A DNA stretch of 64,000 bases. Source: Nitrospira sp. Lineage in GTDB: Bacteria > Nitrospirota > Nitrospiria > Nitrospirales > Nitrospiraceae. This document shows, piece after piece, positions 1-8,586 of the stretch. The translations under genes and the position numbers were made by a program. A model generated the notes under the pieces. That model had not been told where the DNA came from, ran no database searches, and saw only the letters and a program-made list of their open reading frames with translations. The number at the start of each line of letters is the position of its first letter. Within the stretch, counting starts at the first letter, position 1. The stretch covers positions 1,054,001 through 1,118,000 of the forward strand of contig BQWY01000001.1 of assembly GCA_036984305.1 (NCBI GenBank), in the 5' to 3' direction.

Positions 1-1
1 T

Positions 2-352
2 TCGTTGCTCGTGGGGGGTATCGGTATCATGAATATCTTGCTTGTGTCGGTGACGGAACGCACCCGGGAAATCGGCGTACGGATGGCCGTTGGCGCAAAG
101 CGACGGCATATCTTGTTGCAGTTCCTGATCGAAGCCATGACGCTGAGTCTGTGTGGAGGGGTCGTCGGGATCGTCCTCGGTGTGACCGTCTCACGTCTCA
201 CCACGACCCTGGCAGGATGGCCGACGGTGATCTCGGGACAAGCGATCCTCCTCGCGTTTGTCTTCTCCCTTGCCATCGGTCTATTCTTTGGTTTGTACCC
301 GGCCAACAAGGCGTCACAACTCAATCCCATAGAGGCGCTCCGATACGAGTAA
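2..352 (+). CDS. ABC transporter permease, MacB/FtsX type, C-terminal fragment
   Basis: The reading frame is open from the left edge, so only the last ~115 residues are visible. They contain the FtsX-family signature: the segment TERTREIGVRMAVGAKRRHI, followed by two hydrophobic helices (about residues 45-65 and 80-100) and the typical ending NPIEALRYE. This matches the C-terminal membrane domain of MacB-like permeases, which couple a cytoplasmic ATPase to export or lipoprotein-related transport across the inner membrane. The matching ATPase is not visible on this side. The ABC ATPase at 2641 belongs more plausibly with the permease at 4792. The exact substrate cannot be told. Confidence 0.9.
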   Translation, partial: SLLVGGIGIMNILLVSVTERTREIGVRMAVGAKRRHILLQFLIEAMTLSLCGGVVGIVLGVTVSRLTTTLAGWPTVISGQAILLAFVFSLAIGLFFGLYPANKASQLNPIEALRYE

Positions 353-481
353 GGAGAGCGGTCTGGGAATCCACCGCCCTGCGGCTGGTTCCGGTGTGCG
401 CGGCACACGGTGACGCTACGATCAGTGCTTCCGGTGGGAATCGCGACAGGATGTATCGAAGCCGTGGTAGGCGAGCGTGAC

Positions 482-1081
482 TTAGGAAGGCTGCGCACAC
501 AAGCAGAGGGAAACGTCGATGCGGGGATTTTCGGGGTCCTGCCGTTTGTAGAGGTGGATTTCCACGACCCGATTGTCGTTCAATCCCAATCCGTCGCAGA
601 GGGCATCCTGAGCGATCTTCAAGCCGCCATCGACATCCCGCCGCAGGGCAGATGCAAAGAAAAATGTGATCGTCAGCGAGAGTGGCGATGCCCGCAACCT
701 GGCAAGGAACTCCGCTCGATGCGGCGCCGTCGAGAGCGTCATCATCAGGAGGTGGCCGACCTCGGCCTTATAGGCCCGTCCTCGTGCCGTCATCACGCGC
801 CTCCCCTGGACCGTGGCGTATTGGTGATTGATGCTGGGAGGAACTGGAAGGGCAAGGGTCAGCCGATCCGGATCGACCCGAGCCGGGGGCGACGTGGCGG
901 TCCGCGAAGCGGATATGAGCAGACGATCCCGAACGCGAAGTTCAAGTGGCCGGCCGTTCCGTCGCCCGGTCGCAACGGGGAACAACAGCGGCTGGGGTTT
1001 TATGTGCGAAGACGGCTGGCGCGGCGCTCGATACGAAATCAGGCGAACGGCCTGAGGCTGTGCGGGGCCTTTGCGTCTCAC
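482..1081 (-). CDS. RusA-family Holliday junction resolvase
   Basis: A 199-residue protein whose last ~125 residues fit the RusA endodeoxyribonuclease family. It shows PPSINHQY (81-88), then RRDVDGG with Asp149 and Asp151, Lys155, Asp159, and Asp169 in GLNDNRVVEI, matching the acidic metal-binding residues of RusA. RusA dimers resolve four-way DNA junctions in the cytoplasm, and in many genomes the gene is prophage-derived. It starts 21 bases after mraZ and so is probably co-transcribed with it. The first ~70 residues are Arg/Pro-rich and unlike the family. No better ATG, GTG or TTG lies between residue 1 and the domain, so the true N-terminus is uncertain. No other phage genes surround it. 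Confidence 0.82.
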   Translation of the reverse strand: MRRKGPAQPQAVRLISYRAPRQPSSHIKPQPLLFPVATGRRNGRPLELRVRDRLLISASRTATSPPARVDPDRLTLALPVPPSINHQYATVQGRRVMTARGRAYKAEVGHLLMMTLSTAPHRAEFLARLRASPLSLTITFFFASALRRDVDGGLKIAQDALCDGLGLNDNRVVEIHLYKRQDPENPRIDVSLCLCAQPS

Positions 1082-1102
1082 CGGGATGCGTGGATGAACG
1101 AG

Positions 1103-1546
1103 CTACAGCAGATTGAGGATCTTGCCAATATTCTGTTCGTAGTGGTCTTCCGACTTGCTGACATAGCGCCGCCACTCCGACGGATTCCAGACCTCAAGCC
1201 GGTGGTACATGCCGACAAGAATGATTTCCTGATCCTCGTCCAAAGGGATCAATTTCCGGAGTCTGCCGGGAATGAGAACGCGGCCCGCCTTGTCGATTTC
1301 GGACGTGCCGGCCTCGGACACGACGAAGTGCATGAACAGCCGACTCTGGTCGTCATCCAGCTTGGTCTTCAGGCGATCCAGCACCTTTTCCCATTCGCTA
1401 TTGGTATAGATCCATAGCGATTGCTCCGGACCCTTGAGGAAGACGACGCTTTGATTCGTGGCCTCGACCTGGTCACGGACTGTCGGAGGGACGATGAAAC
1501 GCCCCTTTTCGTCGACCTTACAGAGATACTCGCCGGCGAACAGCAT
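1103..1546 (-). CDS. mraZ: MraZ transcriptional regulator
   Basis: A 147-residue protein with the two SpoVT/AbrB-like repeats of MraZ: DEKGRFIVP at residues 12-20 and DKAGRVLIP at 85-93. MraZ forms ring-shaped oligomers that bind DNA and usually represses the division and cell-wall (dcw) cluster that it heads. Here it is not followed by rsmH/ftsL/ftsI but by a rusA-like gene 21 bases downstream, so it is detached from the classical cluster in this window. The start is supported by AGGAGG on the gene strand six bases upstream (plus-strand positions about 1553-1558). A strong sigma-70 promoter lies about 135 bases upstream. Confidence 0.93.
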   Translation of the reverse strand: MLFAGEYLCKVDEKGRFIVPPTVRDQVEATNQSVVFLKGPEQSLWIYTNSEWEKVLDRLKTKLDDDQSRLFMHFVVSEAGTSEIDKAGRVLIPGRLRKLIPLDEDQEIILVGMYHRLEVWNPSEWRRYVSKSEDHYEQNIGKILNLL

Positions 1547-1676
1547 GAGCGGCCTCCTCTGGACGTCCGTCTATGATCGTCAGGCGACTGAGCCAGGTGT
1601 ACGACATGGGGGTGAGTCCGTGGTGCGACTCGATGGAAAGGCCCATGTTGAAACGGAACAGGAAAGTTACCCGCTG

Positions 1677-1705
1677 ATCGTATGGAGAATCACCCATATT
1701 GTCAA
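1677..1705 (-). promoter_or_regulatory. sigma-70 promoter of mraZ
   Basis: Read on the minus strand, TTGACA (1700-1705) is followed by exactly 17 bases and then TACGAT (1677-1682). This is a perfect -35 box and a four-of-six -10 box, about 130 bases upstream of mraZ. I did not see clear TGGG-type MraZ boxes in regular spacing, so autoregulation is not shown by the sequence. Confidence 0.65.
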
Positions 1706-1766
1706 GTGCTTGGCGTGATTCGGCGGAGAAGGCGGAGGGAGAGACCGGTTCGTGTCAAGGTGAGGA

Positions 1767-2525
1767 CTAATCAGAAAGTGTACGAGCCAGGGTGACGACT
1801 GTGATGTCCCCGCTGCCGGCTCTTCGCAGCGCCTTAGCGCATTCATTGACGGTCGTCCCTGTCGTGAGGACGTCGTCGATCAGCAAAATCCGTCGACCCT
1901 GAAGCGCTTCTGCTGCGTGGACGGTGAAGGAGCGGCGCAAGTTGAGCAGGCGGGCCTGTCGAGGTAGCGAAGTTTGCGGAGTCCCGCCTGAGCGCCGTTG
2001 CAGATGGCCATAGTCCATCGGCGTGTGCAGCACTCTGGCGGCCGCCTGGGCGAGGCGGAGCGATTGATTGTATTCTCGATCTCGGAGACGATCGGGTGCC
2101 AGTGGAACGGGAATGACAAGGTCGACCTCCACGTCCCGTGGCAGCGCGTGTACGAAGAGACACTCTAAGGTCTCCCCGATGGCCAGATTTTTGCGGTACT
2201 TGAACGCGTGAATGGCCTCGCGGAGAGGGGGTTCGTACGCATAGAGGGAGAACGCCCGCCGATAAGCGGGTTTGACCATGCGGCAGGGACCGCAAATGTG
2301 GGTCGGACTATAGAGCAGCGCAATCGCTGAGGCAAACGGGCGTCCACAGCGCAAACAAGCTGGACCGGACAGCGGTTTGATCGCCTCCCAGCATGAATCG
2401 CAAAAAAACGGTGTCTGGTTGTCGGAGAGCAGGGCCTGGCAGCCAACGCACGTCCCAGGTAAGACCGTATAGGAGAGGCGGCGCATGAGGATTCGCAAAT
2501 GGTCGAGCGTTCCTAGGCTTCGCAT
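1767..2525 (-). CDS. comF: ComF-family phosphoribosyltransferase-like protein
   Basis: About 252 residues from the ATG at 2525, which is preceded by AGGAT. The frame is open further upstream, but that extension approaches the divergent ABC gene. The N-terminal part holds zinc-finger-like cysteine pairs (CVGC, CDSC, CLRC, CGPC). The C-terminal part has the PRPP-binding loop IDDVLTTGTT near residue 216. ComF proteins support DNA uptake in competent bacteria, where ComF works with the ssDNA-handling machinery, and are found widely outside competence. Here the gene stands alone on its strand. An alternative start is the ATG at 2486. The role in this organism is inferred from family only. Confidence 0.88.
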   Translation of the reverse strand: MRSLGTLDHLRILMRRLSYTVLPGTCVGCQALLSDNQTPFFCDSCWEAIKPLSGPACLRCGRPFASAIALLYSPTHICGPCRMVKPAYRRAFSLYAYEPPLREAIHAFKYRKNLAIGETLECLFVHALPRDVEVDLVIPVPLAPDRLRDREYNQSLRLAQAAARVLHTPMDYGHLQRRSGGTPQTSLPRQARLLNLRRSFTVHAAEALQGRRILLIDDVLTTGTTVNECAKALRRAGSGDITVVTLARTLSD

Positions 2526-2640
2526 TCGATGATCCTGATCGGACAGAATGGCCAAACCTGCAGGTGATGCGAGTGCCCACCTCTGTCGCATCACCACGAG
2601 TTGTTGCATACCGGGAGATGTGTTATAGCAGGCCGCCGCC

Positions 2641-3327
2641 ATGACGAGTGTGCCCGACATGGTCGTGTTGCGGCGCGTGGGCAAGGTGTATCACCGTGGG
2701 ACTGTCCCTGTCCAGGCGCTCCGCGATGTCGACTTTGCTGCGAGGCCAGGCGAATTTGTCGCGCTCCTCGGTCCAAGCGGTTGTGGAAAGAGCACCCTGC
2801 TGAACCTGGTCGGTGGGCTGGATCATCCGACCGGTGGAGAGATCTTGCTCGATGGTGCATCGACGACGGGCTGGACGTCGGGAGACTGGACGTACGCTCG
2901 TCGTACGATGATCGGAATTGTGTTTCAGGCCTTCCACTTGCTCCCGGCACTGACGGCGGCTGAAAATATCGGGCTCCCGTTGATGCTCCGCGGAGACTCG
3001 GCAGGGGAGATCGACCGCTGCGTCTCGGCACAGCTGGCAATGGTCGGGCTCGAGCCACGTGCCGCCCATCGTCCCAGCGAGTTGTCGGGGGGTGAGCAAC
3101 AACGTATCGCCATCGCCCGCGCGCTCGTACACCGGCCGAGGTTGCTCCTTGCGGACGAACCCACGGGTAATCTGGATTCCCACACGGCCGCGGAGATCAT
3201 CGCGCTGCTCAAGCGCTTGCCCAAGCAGGTGGGGTGCACTATCATGCTGGCGACACACAGCCGTGCGGCGGCTGACCAGGCCGACCGTCGGTGCGTGATG
3301 AAGGACGGGCAACTTGTCGAAGAATAG
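2641..3327 (+). CDS. ABC transporter ATP-binding protein (LolD/MacB type)
   Basis: A 228-residue ATPase with Walker A GPSGCGKST (44-52), a Q-loop at FQAFH, the signature LSGGEQQR (148-155), Walker B LLLADEPTG (168-176) and the switch His in LATHSR. The sequence belongs to the LolD/MacB/FtsE group, which pairs with FtsX-type permeases to move lipoproteins or peptides or to drive periplasmic mechanical work. The natural partner is the 876-residue permease at 4792. The two are separated by pyrD and a divergent regulator, so they are near each other but not one uninterrupted operon. Substrate is unknown. Confidence 0.92.
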   Translation: MTSVPDMVVLRRVGKVYHRGTVPVQALRDVDFAARPGEFVALLGPSGCGKSTLLNLVGGLDHPTGGEILLDGASTTGWTSGDWTYARRTMIGIVFQAFHLLPALTAAENIGLPLMLRGDSAGEIDRCVSAQLAMVGLEPRAAHRPSELSGGEQQRIAIARALVHRPRLLLADEPTGNLDSHTAAEIIALLKRLPKQVGCTIMLATHSRAAADQADRRCVMKDGQLVEE

Positions 3328-3339
3328 GGATTCGGCTCA

Positions 3340-4287
3340 GTGACTGAATCGGCTGCGGGCGTAGACGTGGCCACGACGATCTGTGGCGTTCGATTTCCCA
3401 GTTTCTTCATGAACGCCTCGGGCGCCCTCTGCGTCACACGGGCGGAATTGGATGCCTTGGGCGCGTCGCGCTCGGGCGCGATCGTCACAAAATCGATGAC
3501 CGTCGAAGCGCGCTCGGGCAATCCCGAACCTCGTTATTACGGGTTTCCGTCCGGATCGATCAATTCCATGGGGCTCCCGAACCTGGGCTATCGAGTCTAC
3601 GCGGAGATCATCCCGCAACTGCGCAGTCATGGTAAGCCGGTAATTGCGAGCGTGGCGGGTCTGTGCGAGGATGATTTCGTCGCCATTGCCAAAACGATCA
3701 ATGCGAGTGGGCCTGACCTGATCGAGGTCAACTTGTCGTGCCCGAACATTCCGGGCAAGCCGCAGATTGGATACGATGCCGATGCCTCCGAACGACTCCT
3801 CAAGCGGGTCCGACCGCTGATTACGGTGCCCATGGGGGTCAAGCTCCCTCCCTATTTTGATCCTGCCCACCATCAACAGATGGCCACGATTTTGGAGCGG
3901 GTCGGGGCCGATTTTTTAACGCTGATCAATTCGGTCGGCAATGCATTGGTCGTCGACCCCGAGGAGGAGGCGGTGGTTATCAAGCCCAAAGGTGGGTTTG
4001 GTGGATTGGGGGGTGCCATCATCAAGCCGGTCGCCCTCGCCAATGTACGTGCCTTCTGGAGCCTGCTTGGGGGGCGTTTGCCAATCATCGGTGCCGGCGG
4101 TGTCATACACGGAAGTGATGCCTTCGAACACGCGCTGTGCGGGGCATCGGCCGTGCAAATCGGGACGGTGCTCGTGGAAGAAGGGACCGGGGTGTTTGCC
4201 CGTCTGGAGAAGGAACTCATCGGGGTGCTGAGTCGAAAGGGCTATGCCTCAGTTGAGACGTGTCGTGGACGTCTCAAAGAACTCTAA
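3340..4287 (+). CDS. pyrD: dihydroorotate dehydrogenase, class 1A (fumarate type)
   Basis: A 315-residue FMN enzyme of pyrimidine synthesis that oxidises dihydroorotate to orotate. The active-site loop NLSCPNIPGKPQ (131-142) carries Cys134 as catalytic base, the mark of class 1 enzymes. No N-terminal membrane extension and no neighbouring pyrK-type subunit are present, which points to the soluble homodimeric class 1A, normally coupled to fumarate. Also visible are TKSMT with Lys51 and GAGGVIHG at the FMN phosphate site. It starts with GTG 12 bases after the ABC ATPase gene and probably shares its transcript. Class 1A is less usual in Gram-negative bacteria than the quinone-dependent class 2. 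Confidence 0.92.
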   Translation: MTESAAGVDVATTICGVRFPSFFMNASGALCVTRAELDALGASRSGAIVTKSMTVEARSGNPEPRYYGFPSGSINSMGLPNLGYRVYAEIIPQLRSHGKPVIASVAGLCEDDFVAIAKTINASGPDLIEVNLSCPNIPGKPQIGYDADASERLLKRVRPLITVPMGVKLPPYFDPAHHQQMATILERVGADFLTLINSVGNALVVDPEEEAVVIKPKGGFGGLGGAIIKPVALANVRAFWSLLGGRLPIIGAGGVIHGSDAFEHALCGASAVQIGTVLVEEGTGVFARLEKELIGVLSRKGYASVETCRGRLKEL

Positions 4288-4358
4288 CCGTCCCGCACCT
4301 CCGACCCGTGATTACAGCGGGGGTCATCCGCACGCCGTCAGCAGAGCTTCGTTCGATC

Positions 4359-4643
4359 TCAGCCTACCAGAAAATTCTTTGGCAGGTGCTTGTACATCAG
4401 GGCTTGCCGCAGGAGTTGAGCGACATTGCGGACTCCGAGCCGCCGCATCAAATTGAAGCGATGCACTTCCACCGTTCGGACGCTGATCTTGAGACGGTGT
4501 GCCGTTTCGCGATTCGTAAGGCCCTGTGCGACGCAACGAAGTATTTCACGCTGTCGCGGCGTCAGTGATGGTGGCCCTGAAGGTCGAACTCTGGCGGGCC
4601 GACGTGCGGGTTTCTTCTTTTTTTGTATGCGTTTCCGTGCCAT
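4359..4643 (-). CDS. small LuxR/GerE-type HTH regulator
   Basis: A 94-residue protein made almost only of a DNA-binding domain: a very basic start (MARKRIQKKKKPARR), then LTPRQREILRCVAQGLTNRE and a recognition helix with ISVRTVEVHR. This is the LuxR/FixJ C-terminal helix-turn-helix; no receiver or sensor domain is present. The ATG at 4643 is chosen over upstream codons because GAGGAAC lies seven bases ahead of it. The gene is read against its neighbours and sits in the gap between pyrD and the permease. Such orphan HTH proteins are seen as stand-alone regulators, and no target can be read from the sequence. Confidence 0.8.
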   Translation of the reverse strand: MARKRIQKKKKPARRPARVRPSGPPSLTPRQREILRCVAQGLTNRETAHRLKISVRTVEVHRFNLMRRLGVRNVAQLLRQALMYKHLPKNFLVG

Positions 4644-4791
4644 AGTTGTTCCTCGTACCAGACTTGTTTTCAGCCTAACATAGCGGCCACGCTGTGTAAA
4701 CCTCCTGCTGGTAGAATTCCGCACGGAAGTCCACGATCTCTACACGGTACAATCTCGTGGTGGTGGCACTACTTACCTGTCTCGAGTTCCG

Positions 4792-7422
4792 ATGGTGAGC
4801 CTGTTGTCTATGAAACCGGTGATCCGAGCGATGGGTTTGTTGGCCGGCACCCAGGCCATCGCGCATCCCGTGCGAACGGCTCTGACCTTTCTTGGAGTCG
4901 CACTGGGGGTTGCGGCACCGGTGGCCATCGAACTCGCCAACCGGGAGGTGTTGCACTCCTTTCAACGGACGGTCGTCGAAGTCGCGGGCGCGGCCACGTT
5001 GGAGATTGCGGCGAACGAGGAAGGATTGAACGAAGACGCCATTCGCGTCGTCCGCGCACATCCGGACGTCATCTTCGCGCTGCCCATCCTCTCTCGAACG
5101 GCGCGGGATATGGCGTCACGGGAGGTGGTCACGGTATTGGGGACCGATCTCATGCAGGCAGCGGACGCGAAGCCAATCGATTGGGGGGAGAGCGACGCGC
5201 GGACGTTTCAATCTGTCTCCCAAGACGACGCCGTCTTGCTCGGTCGCCGACTGGCGAATGAATGGGGTGTTGGGGAGGGGGGACTACGGCGGCTGGCGCT
5301 TGGGTCTCGTGTGCTCACCGTGAAGATCGGCGGCGTGGTGCAGGCGACATCGGGATTCGAATCGGTGTGGGAACGTATGGTGATCATGGATATTGCCGCG
5401 GCCCAGGAGTGGTTCGAGTCCGTCGGCCGTCTCGATCGTATCGATGTGGTGACGAATCCCCATGCGGACGTCCGCGCCGTTCAACGCCAGCTCGAGTCTC
5501 AACTTCCGTACGGGACGATCGTTCGACGCCCGGTTCAGCGAGGTGAACAAGTCGAGGCGATGGTCGCTGCCTTTCGTATCAACCTGTTGATGCTCAGTGC
5601 AGTGGGCCTGCTGGTTGGGGGATTCTTAGTCTACAACACGCTGTCGTTTTCGGTCGCGCAACGTCGTCGCGATATCGGCATCCTGCGCGCGATCGGACTC
5701 TCTACGAGGGGAGTCGCCGCGGTGTTCCTGTGCGAAGGGCTCGGGTATGGGGTTATCGGAGGTGCGACGGGCAGCGCCCTTGGGATTCTGTTGTCCCACT
5801 CGTTGATGGGAGTCGTCGAGCGAAACATTTCCGATCTCTACATCTCCATGAGCGAAGTGCCGGCCCTCTGGCCGACGCTTTCCCAAGTGGCGCCGGTCGT
5901 CTCGGCGGGGATGCTCGGTGGGGTTGCGCTGTCATTACTCGGTGCCTGGAACCCCAGCCGAGAGGCGAGTCGCACGCACATTGTGGCGGCACTGGCGCCT
6001 GGAGGATACGAACTGGCGAGGATCCCTCGATTGAGGCGATGGTGGTGGAGCGGTATCGGGCTTATCGGATGTGCGGTCGTGCTCGCGTGCTTGCCCCCAC
6101 GCGGGGCGGTGCCCGTCTTCGGATATCTGTCGGTGCTCTGCTTACTCCTCGGTCTCAGTGCATTGGCGCCCGCGCTCATTGGTTGGTTGGAAACCGCTCG
6201 GCAGTGGAGCCGATCCCACCGTCCGGATCGGGACGCGGCCGTGTCTCTTGCCGGGCTTGCTGCGGCCGCGGCCGGCCGCGCCCCCCACCGCAACGGGGTA
6301 ACGATGTCGAGTTTGCTGGTCGGGTTGGCCATTACCGTAGGGGTGGTTGTCATGATCGGTAGTTTTCGGCATACCGTCGAGGTGTGGATCGATCAGACCG
6401 TGGTGGCAGATTTCATCGTGACCCCTACGGGATGGTTGAAGACCGGGGAAGAACCGCATGGCGGGCGAACGCTCCCTCGCCGGTGGGCCGATCGACTGGC
6501 CGATCTTGCCGGCGTGGCCGGAGTCGATACCTACCGCTCCCTGAACATCGAATTGGCCGGTCGGCCCCGTACATTGGTGGCGCGCGATCTTGGTCTTCAT
6601 GCCGAGCACAGCCGGTATCTCTTTCTTGAGGGCGACTCATGGCAGGTCCTTCGACGCACGGTGGATGATCGCGGGGTCGTAATTTCGGAAATTCTCGCCG
6701 ATGCAACGAGGCTTACGGTTGGGCAGGAGCTGATCCTGGCCACGCCGGCCGGTCCGCGGCCCTTCCGAGTGCAGGGGATCTTTCTGGACTACGCCACGGA
6801 CGGAGGGAAGGTGGTGATGGACCGCAGCGTGTTCCGTGAGTATTGGGGAGACGATCGTGCCACTGTGATCCCCGTCTATGCGGCACAAGGGACAGATTTG
6901 GGTCGCCTGGAGCGCGATATTCGGACCCGCTTACAAGAAGAAGTCAATGGGGTGGATGGATTTGCCGTGCTGCCGAACGCGGAGCTTCGACGCGAGATAC
7001 TTGCGATCTTCGATCGAACGTTCGGTCTGACGTACGTGCTCGAAGCCATGGCGGTGATGATCGCGATGTTCGGGATCGTCAATACCCTACTAACGGCGGC
7101 GCTGGAGCGACGGCGCGAACTTGCGACGCTTCAGGCGTTGGGGGCAAGCCAGGCGCAGGTCACGGGGCTCCTGGTCTGGGAAGCCGCGTACGTGGGCGCG
7201 CTAGGTGGCACGTTGGGGGCCCTGGGTGGCGTCGGTCTGGCGGCCGTGCTCGTCTGGGTTATCAACAAGCAGTCGTTCGGATGGACCATTCCTTTGGCCG
7301 TGCCCCCCGGGGTATTGGTGGTGGCGTTTCTCTGTGCGGTGGGATTGGCGTGTGCGGCGGCCTACTGGCCCGCCCGGTGGATTGCACGGCAACCGGTCTT
7401 GGACGGTCTTCGGTATGAGTAG
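4792..7422 (+). CDS. large FtsX-family ABC transporter permease
   Basis: About 870-876 residues with two FtsX/MacB membrane blocks. An N-terminal helix (about 20-45) is followed by a periplasmic MacB_PCD-like domain. A first three-helix FtsX block near 260-390 contains AQRRRDIGILRAIGLS. A central helix pair near 425-465 leads to a second periplasmic domain, and a second FtsX block at about 755-870 ends in LDGLRYE. This duplicated layout is that of AttF/YbbP-like exporters rather than MacB. The ATPase at 2641 is the likely partner. A second possible start is the ATG at 4810, which has a better-spaced GGTGAG upstream. Function is inferred as efflux or envelope transport. Confidence 0.87.
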   Translation: MVSLLSMKPVIRAMGLLAGTQAIAHPVRTALTFLGVALGVAAPVAIELANREVLHSFQRTVVEVAGAATLEIAANEEGLNEDAIRVVRAHPDVIFALPILSRTARDMASREVVTVLGTDLMQAADAKPIDWGESDARTFQSVSQDDAVLLGRRLANEWGVGEGGLRRLALGSRVLTVKIGGVVQATSGFESVWERMVIMDIAAAQEWFESVGRLDRIDVVTNPHADVRAVQRQLESQLPYGTIVRRPVQRGEQVEAMVAAFRINLLMLSAVGLLVGGFLVYNTLSFSVAQRRRDIGILRAIGLSTRGVAAVFLCEGLGYGVIGGATGSALGILLSHSLMGVVERNISDLYISMSEVPALWPTLSQVAPVVSAGMLGGVALSLLGAWNPSREASRTHIVAALAPGGYELARIPRLRRWWWSGIGLIGCAVVLACLPPRGAVPVFGYLSVLCLLLGLSALAPALIGWLETARQWSRSHRPDRDAAVSLAGLAAAAAGRAPHRNGVTMSSLLVGLAITVGVVVMIGSFRHTVEVWIDQTVVADFIVTPTGWLKTGEEPHGGRTLPRRWADRLADLAGVAGVDTYRSLNIELAGRPRTLVARDLGLHAEHSRYLFLEGDSWQVLRRTVDDRGVVISEILADATRLTVGQELILATPAGPRPFRVQGIFLDYATDGGKVVMDRSVFREYWGDDRATVIPVYAAQGTDLGRLERDIRTRLQEEVNGVDGFAVLPNAELRREILAIFDRTFGLTYVLEAMAVMIAMFGIVNTLLTAALERRRELATLQALGASQAQVTGLLVWEAAYVGALGGTLGALGGVGLAAVLVWVINKQSFGWTIPLAVPPGVLVVAFLCAVGLACAAAYWPARWIARQPVLDGLRYE

Positions 7423-7424
7423 AG

Positions 7425-7452
7425 ATGGGAAGACCACGCGCGGTCTTCCCAT
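7425..7452. terminator. stem-loop between convergent permease and bioB genes
   Basis: An 11-base perfect inverted repeat (ATGGGAAGACC / GGTCTTCCCAT) with a 6-base loop starts just after the permease stop. bioB ends on the opposite strand 73 bases further on. No T-run follows on either strand, so it is a plausible but not classical terminator. Confidence 0.4.
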
Positions 7453-7524
7453 GAAGGCGATCTACGGCGTCTTTGAGATCCTTCCCGAGGTGCCGCGAGC
7501 GAAGCCTTCGGCACTGTGAGGATC

Positions 7525-8526
7525 CTAGCAGACCGGCGCCGCTGCGGATTGAGACTGCACTTCGATTTCGAATCCGAGGTCTTCGACCATCTTCCAGACG
7601 TCCGGCGCGGGCTGGCCCGGAGTCGTCAGGTACCCGTTGACGAAAACAGAATCGGCCGGATACAGCGCGAGCGGTTGCAGCCAGCGGAGGTTGTGTTCCC
7701 GCCCGCCGGCCACGCGCAGTTCTGTGCGAGGGTGCAAGAATCGGAACATGCACAATATCTTCAAGCAGCGGGTCGGCGTCAGTTCATGGCATTGCTCGAG
7801 CGGCGTACCACTCGCTGGATGGAGCGTGTTCAGCGGAATGGAATCCGGCTTGAGTTCCCGTAAACCAAAGCTCAAGTCGACCAAATCCTGGTCTCGCTCA
7901 CCCATCCCCACGATCCCTCCGGAGCAGATCTCCAATCCCGCAGACCTGGCGGCCTGAATCGTTGTCACGCGATCTTGATACGAGTGGGTCGTGCAAATCG
8001 ACGGGTGGTAGGATTCGCTCGTATTCAAATTATGGTTGATACGATCCACTCCGGAGGCCTTGAGCCGTCGGGCCTGATCCTGGTCCAGTAGCCCAAGGGA
8101 ACAACAAATCTGTATGGGATAGGCTTTCTTGATCTCGCTGACGGCCGCGGCGATGTCGGTGATCTCGCGGTCCAGTGGTGCCCGCCCGCTGATCACGATG
8201 CAGTATCGTTGCGCTTTGGAATCCGCGGCCCGTCGAGCGCCCTCGAACATAGCCTGCAGAGGGAGCAGCCCGTATCGGTCGATCGGTGCCGTTGACACCG
8301 ATGACTGCGAACAATAGTGACAGTCCTCCTGGCAGGCGCCGCTTTTCGCGTTCAAGAGCATCTGGAGGCGCACCTTGCGCCCAAAATAACGCCGGCGCAC
8401 TTGAAAGGCTGCGTCCAGGAGTTGAAGGAGATCGTCGTCGGTAGCAGATAAGATACTGAGGGCCTCGTCGCGTGTCAGGGCCTCATCGCGCAAGGCTTTA
8501 TCGGCAAACGTTTGATACGAACTCAC
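7525..8526 (-). CDS. bioB: biotin synthase
   Basis: A 333-residue radical SAM enzyme that inserts sulfur into dethiobiotin, the last step of biotin synthesis. The SAM-cluster motif is CQEDCHYC (Cys65, Cys69, Cys72). The second cluster's conserved residues appear around CIVISGR, CCSLG and SGGIVGMGE, and the substrate region NHNLNTS is present. Length is normal for the family. No other bio genes are adjacent. The start ATG at 8526 gives the family-like N-terminus. It lies downstream of the LapA-LapB-like gene on the same strand with a 60-base gap. Confidence 0.95.
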   Translation of the reverse strand: MSSYQTFADKALRDEALTRDEALSILSATDDDLLQLLDAAFQVRRRYFGRKVRLQMLLNAKSGACQEDCHYCSQSSVSTAPIDRYGLLPLQAMFEGARRAADSKAQRYCIVISGRAPLDREITDIAAAVSEIKKAYPIQICCSLGLLDQDQARRLKASGVDRINHNLNTSESYHPSICTTHSYQDRVTTIQAARSAGLEICSGGIVGMGERDQDLVDLSFGLRELKPDSIPLNTLHPASGTPLEQCHELTPTRCLKILCMFRFLHPRTELRVAGGREHNLRWLQPLALYPADSVFVNGYLTTPGQPAPDVWKMVEDLGFEIEVQSQSAAAPVC

Positions 8527-8586
8527 GGGACCTCGTCTGGGTGCGTAATGATAATGATACGGGACGGGCTTTACCAGGGGACGAGC

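Noticed and set aside
410-1417. Long plus-strand frame of 335 residues
   Set aside because: It lies antisense to rusA and mraZ, which have clear family signals. It has no family signal of its own and is rich in Arg and Pro, as expected of a shadow frame.
7425-7452. Strong bidirectional rho-independent terminator
   Set aside because: The stem is perfect, but no T-run follows on either strand, so it was kept only as a weak terminator candidate.
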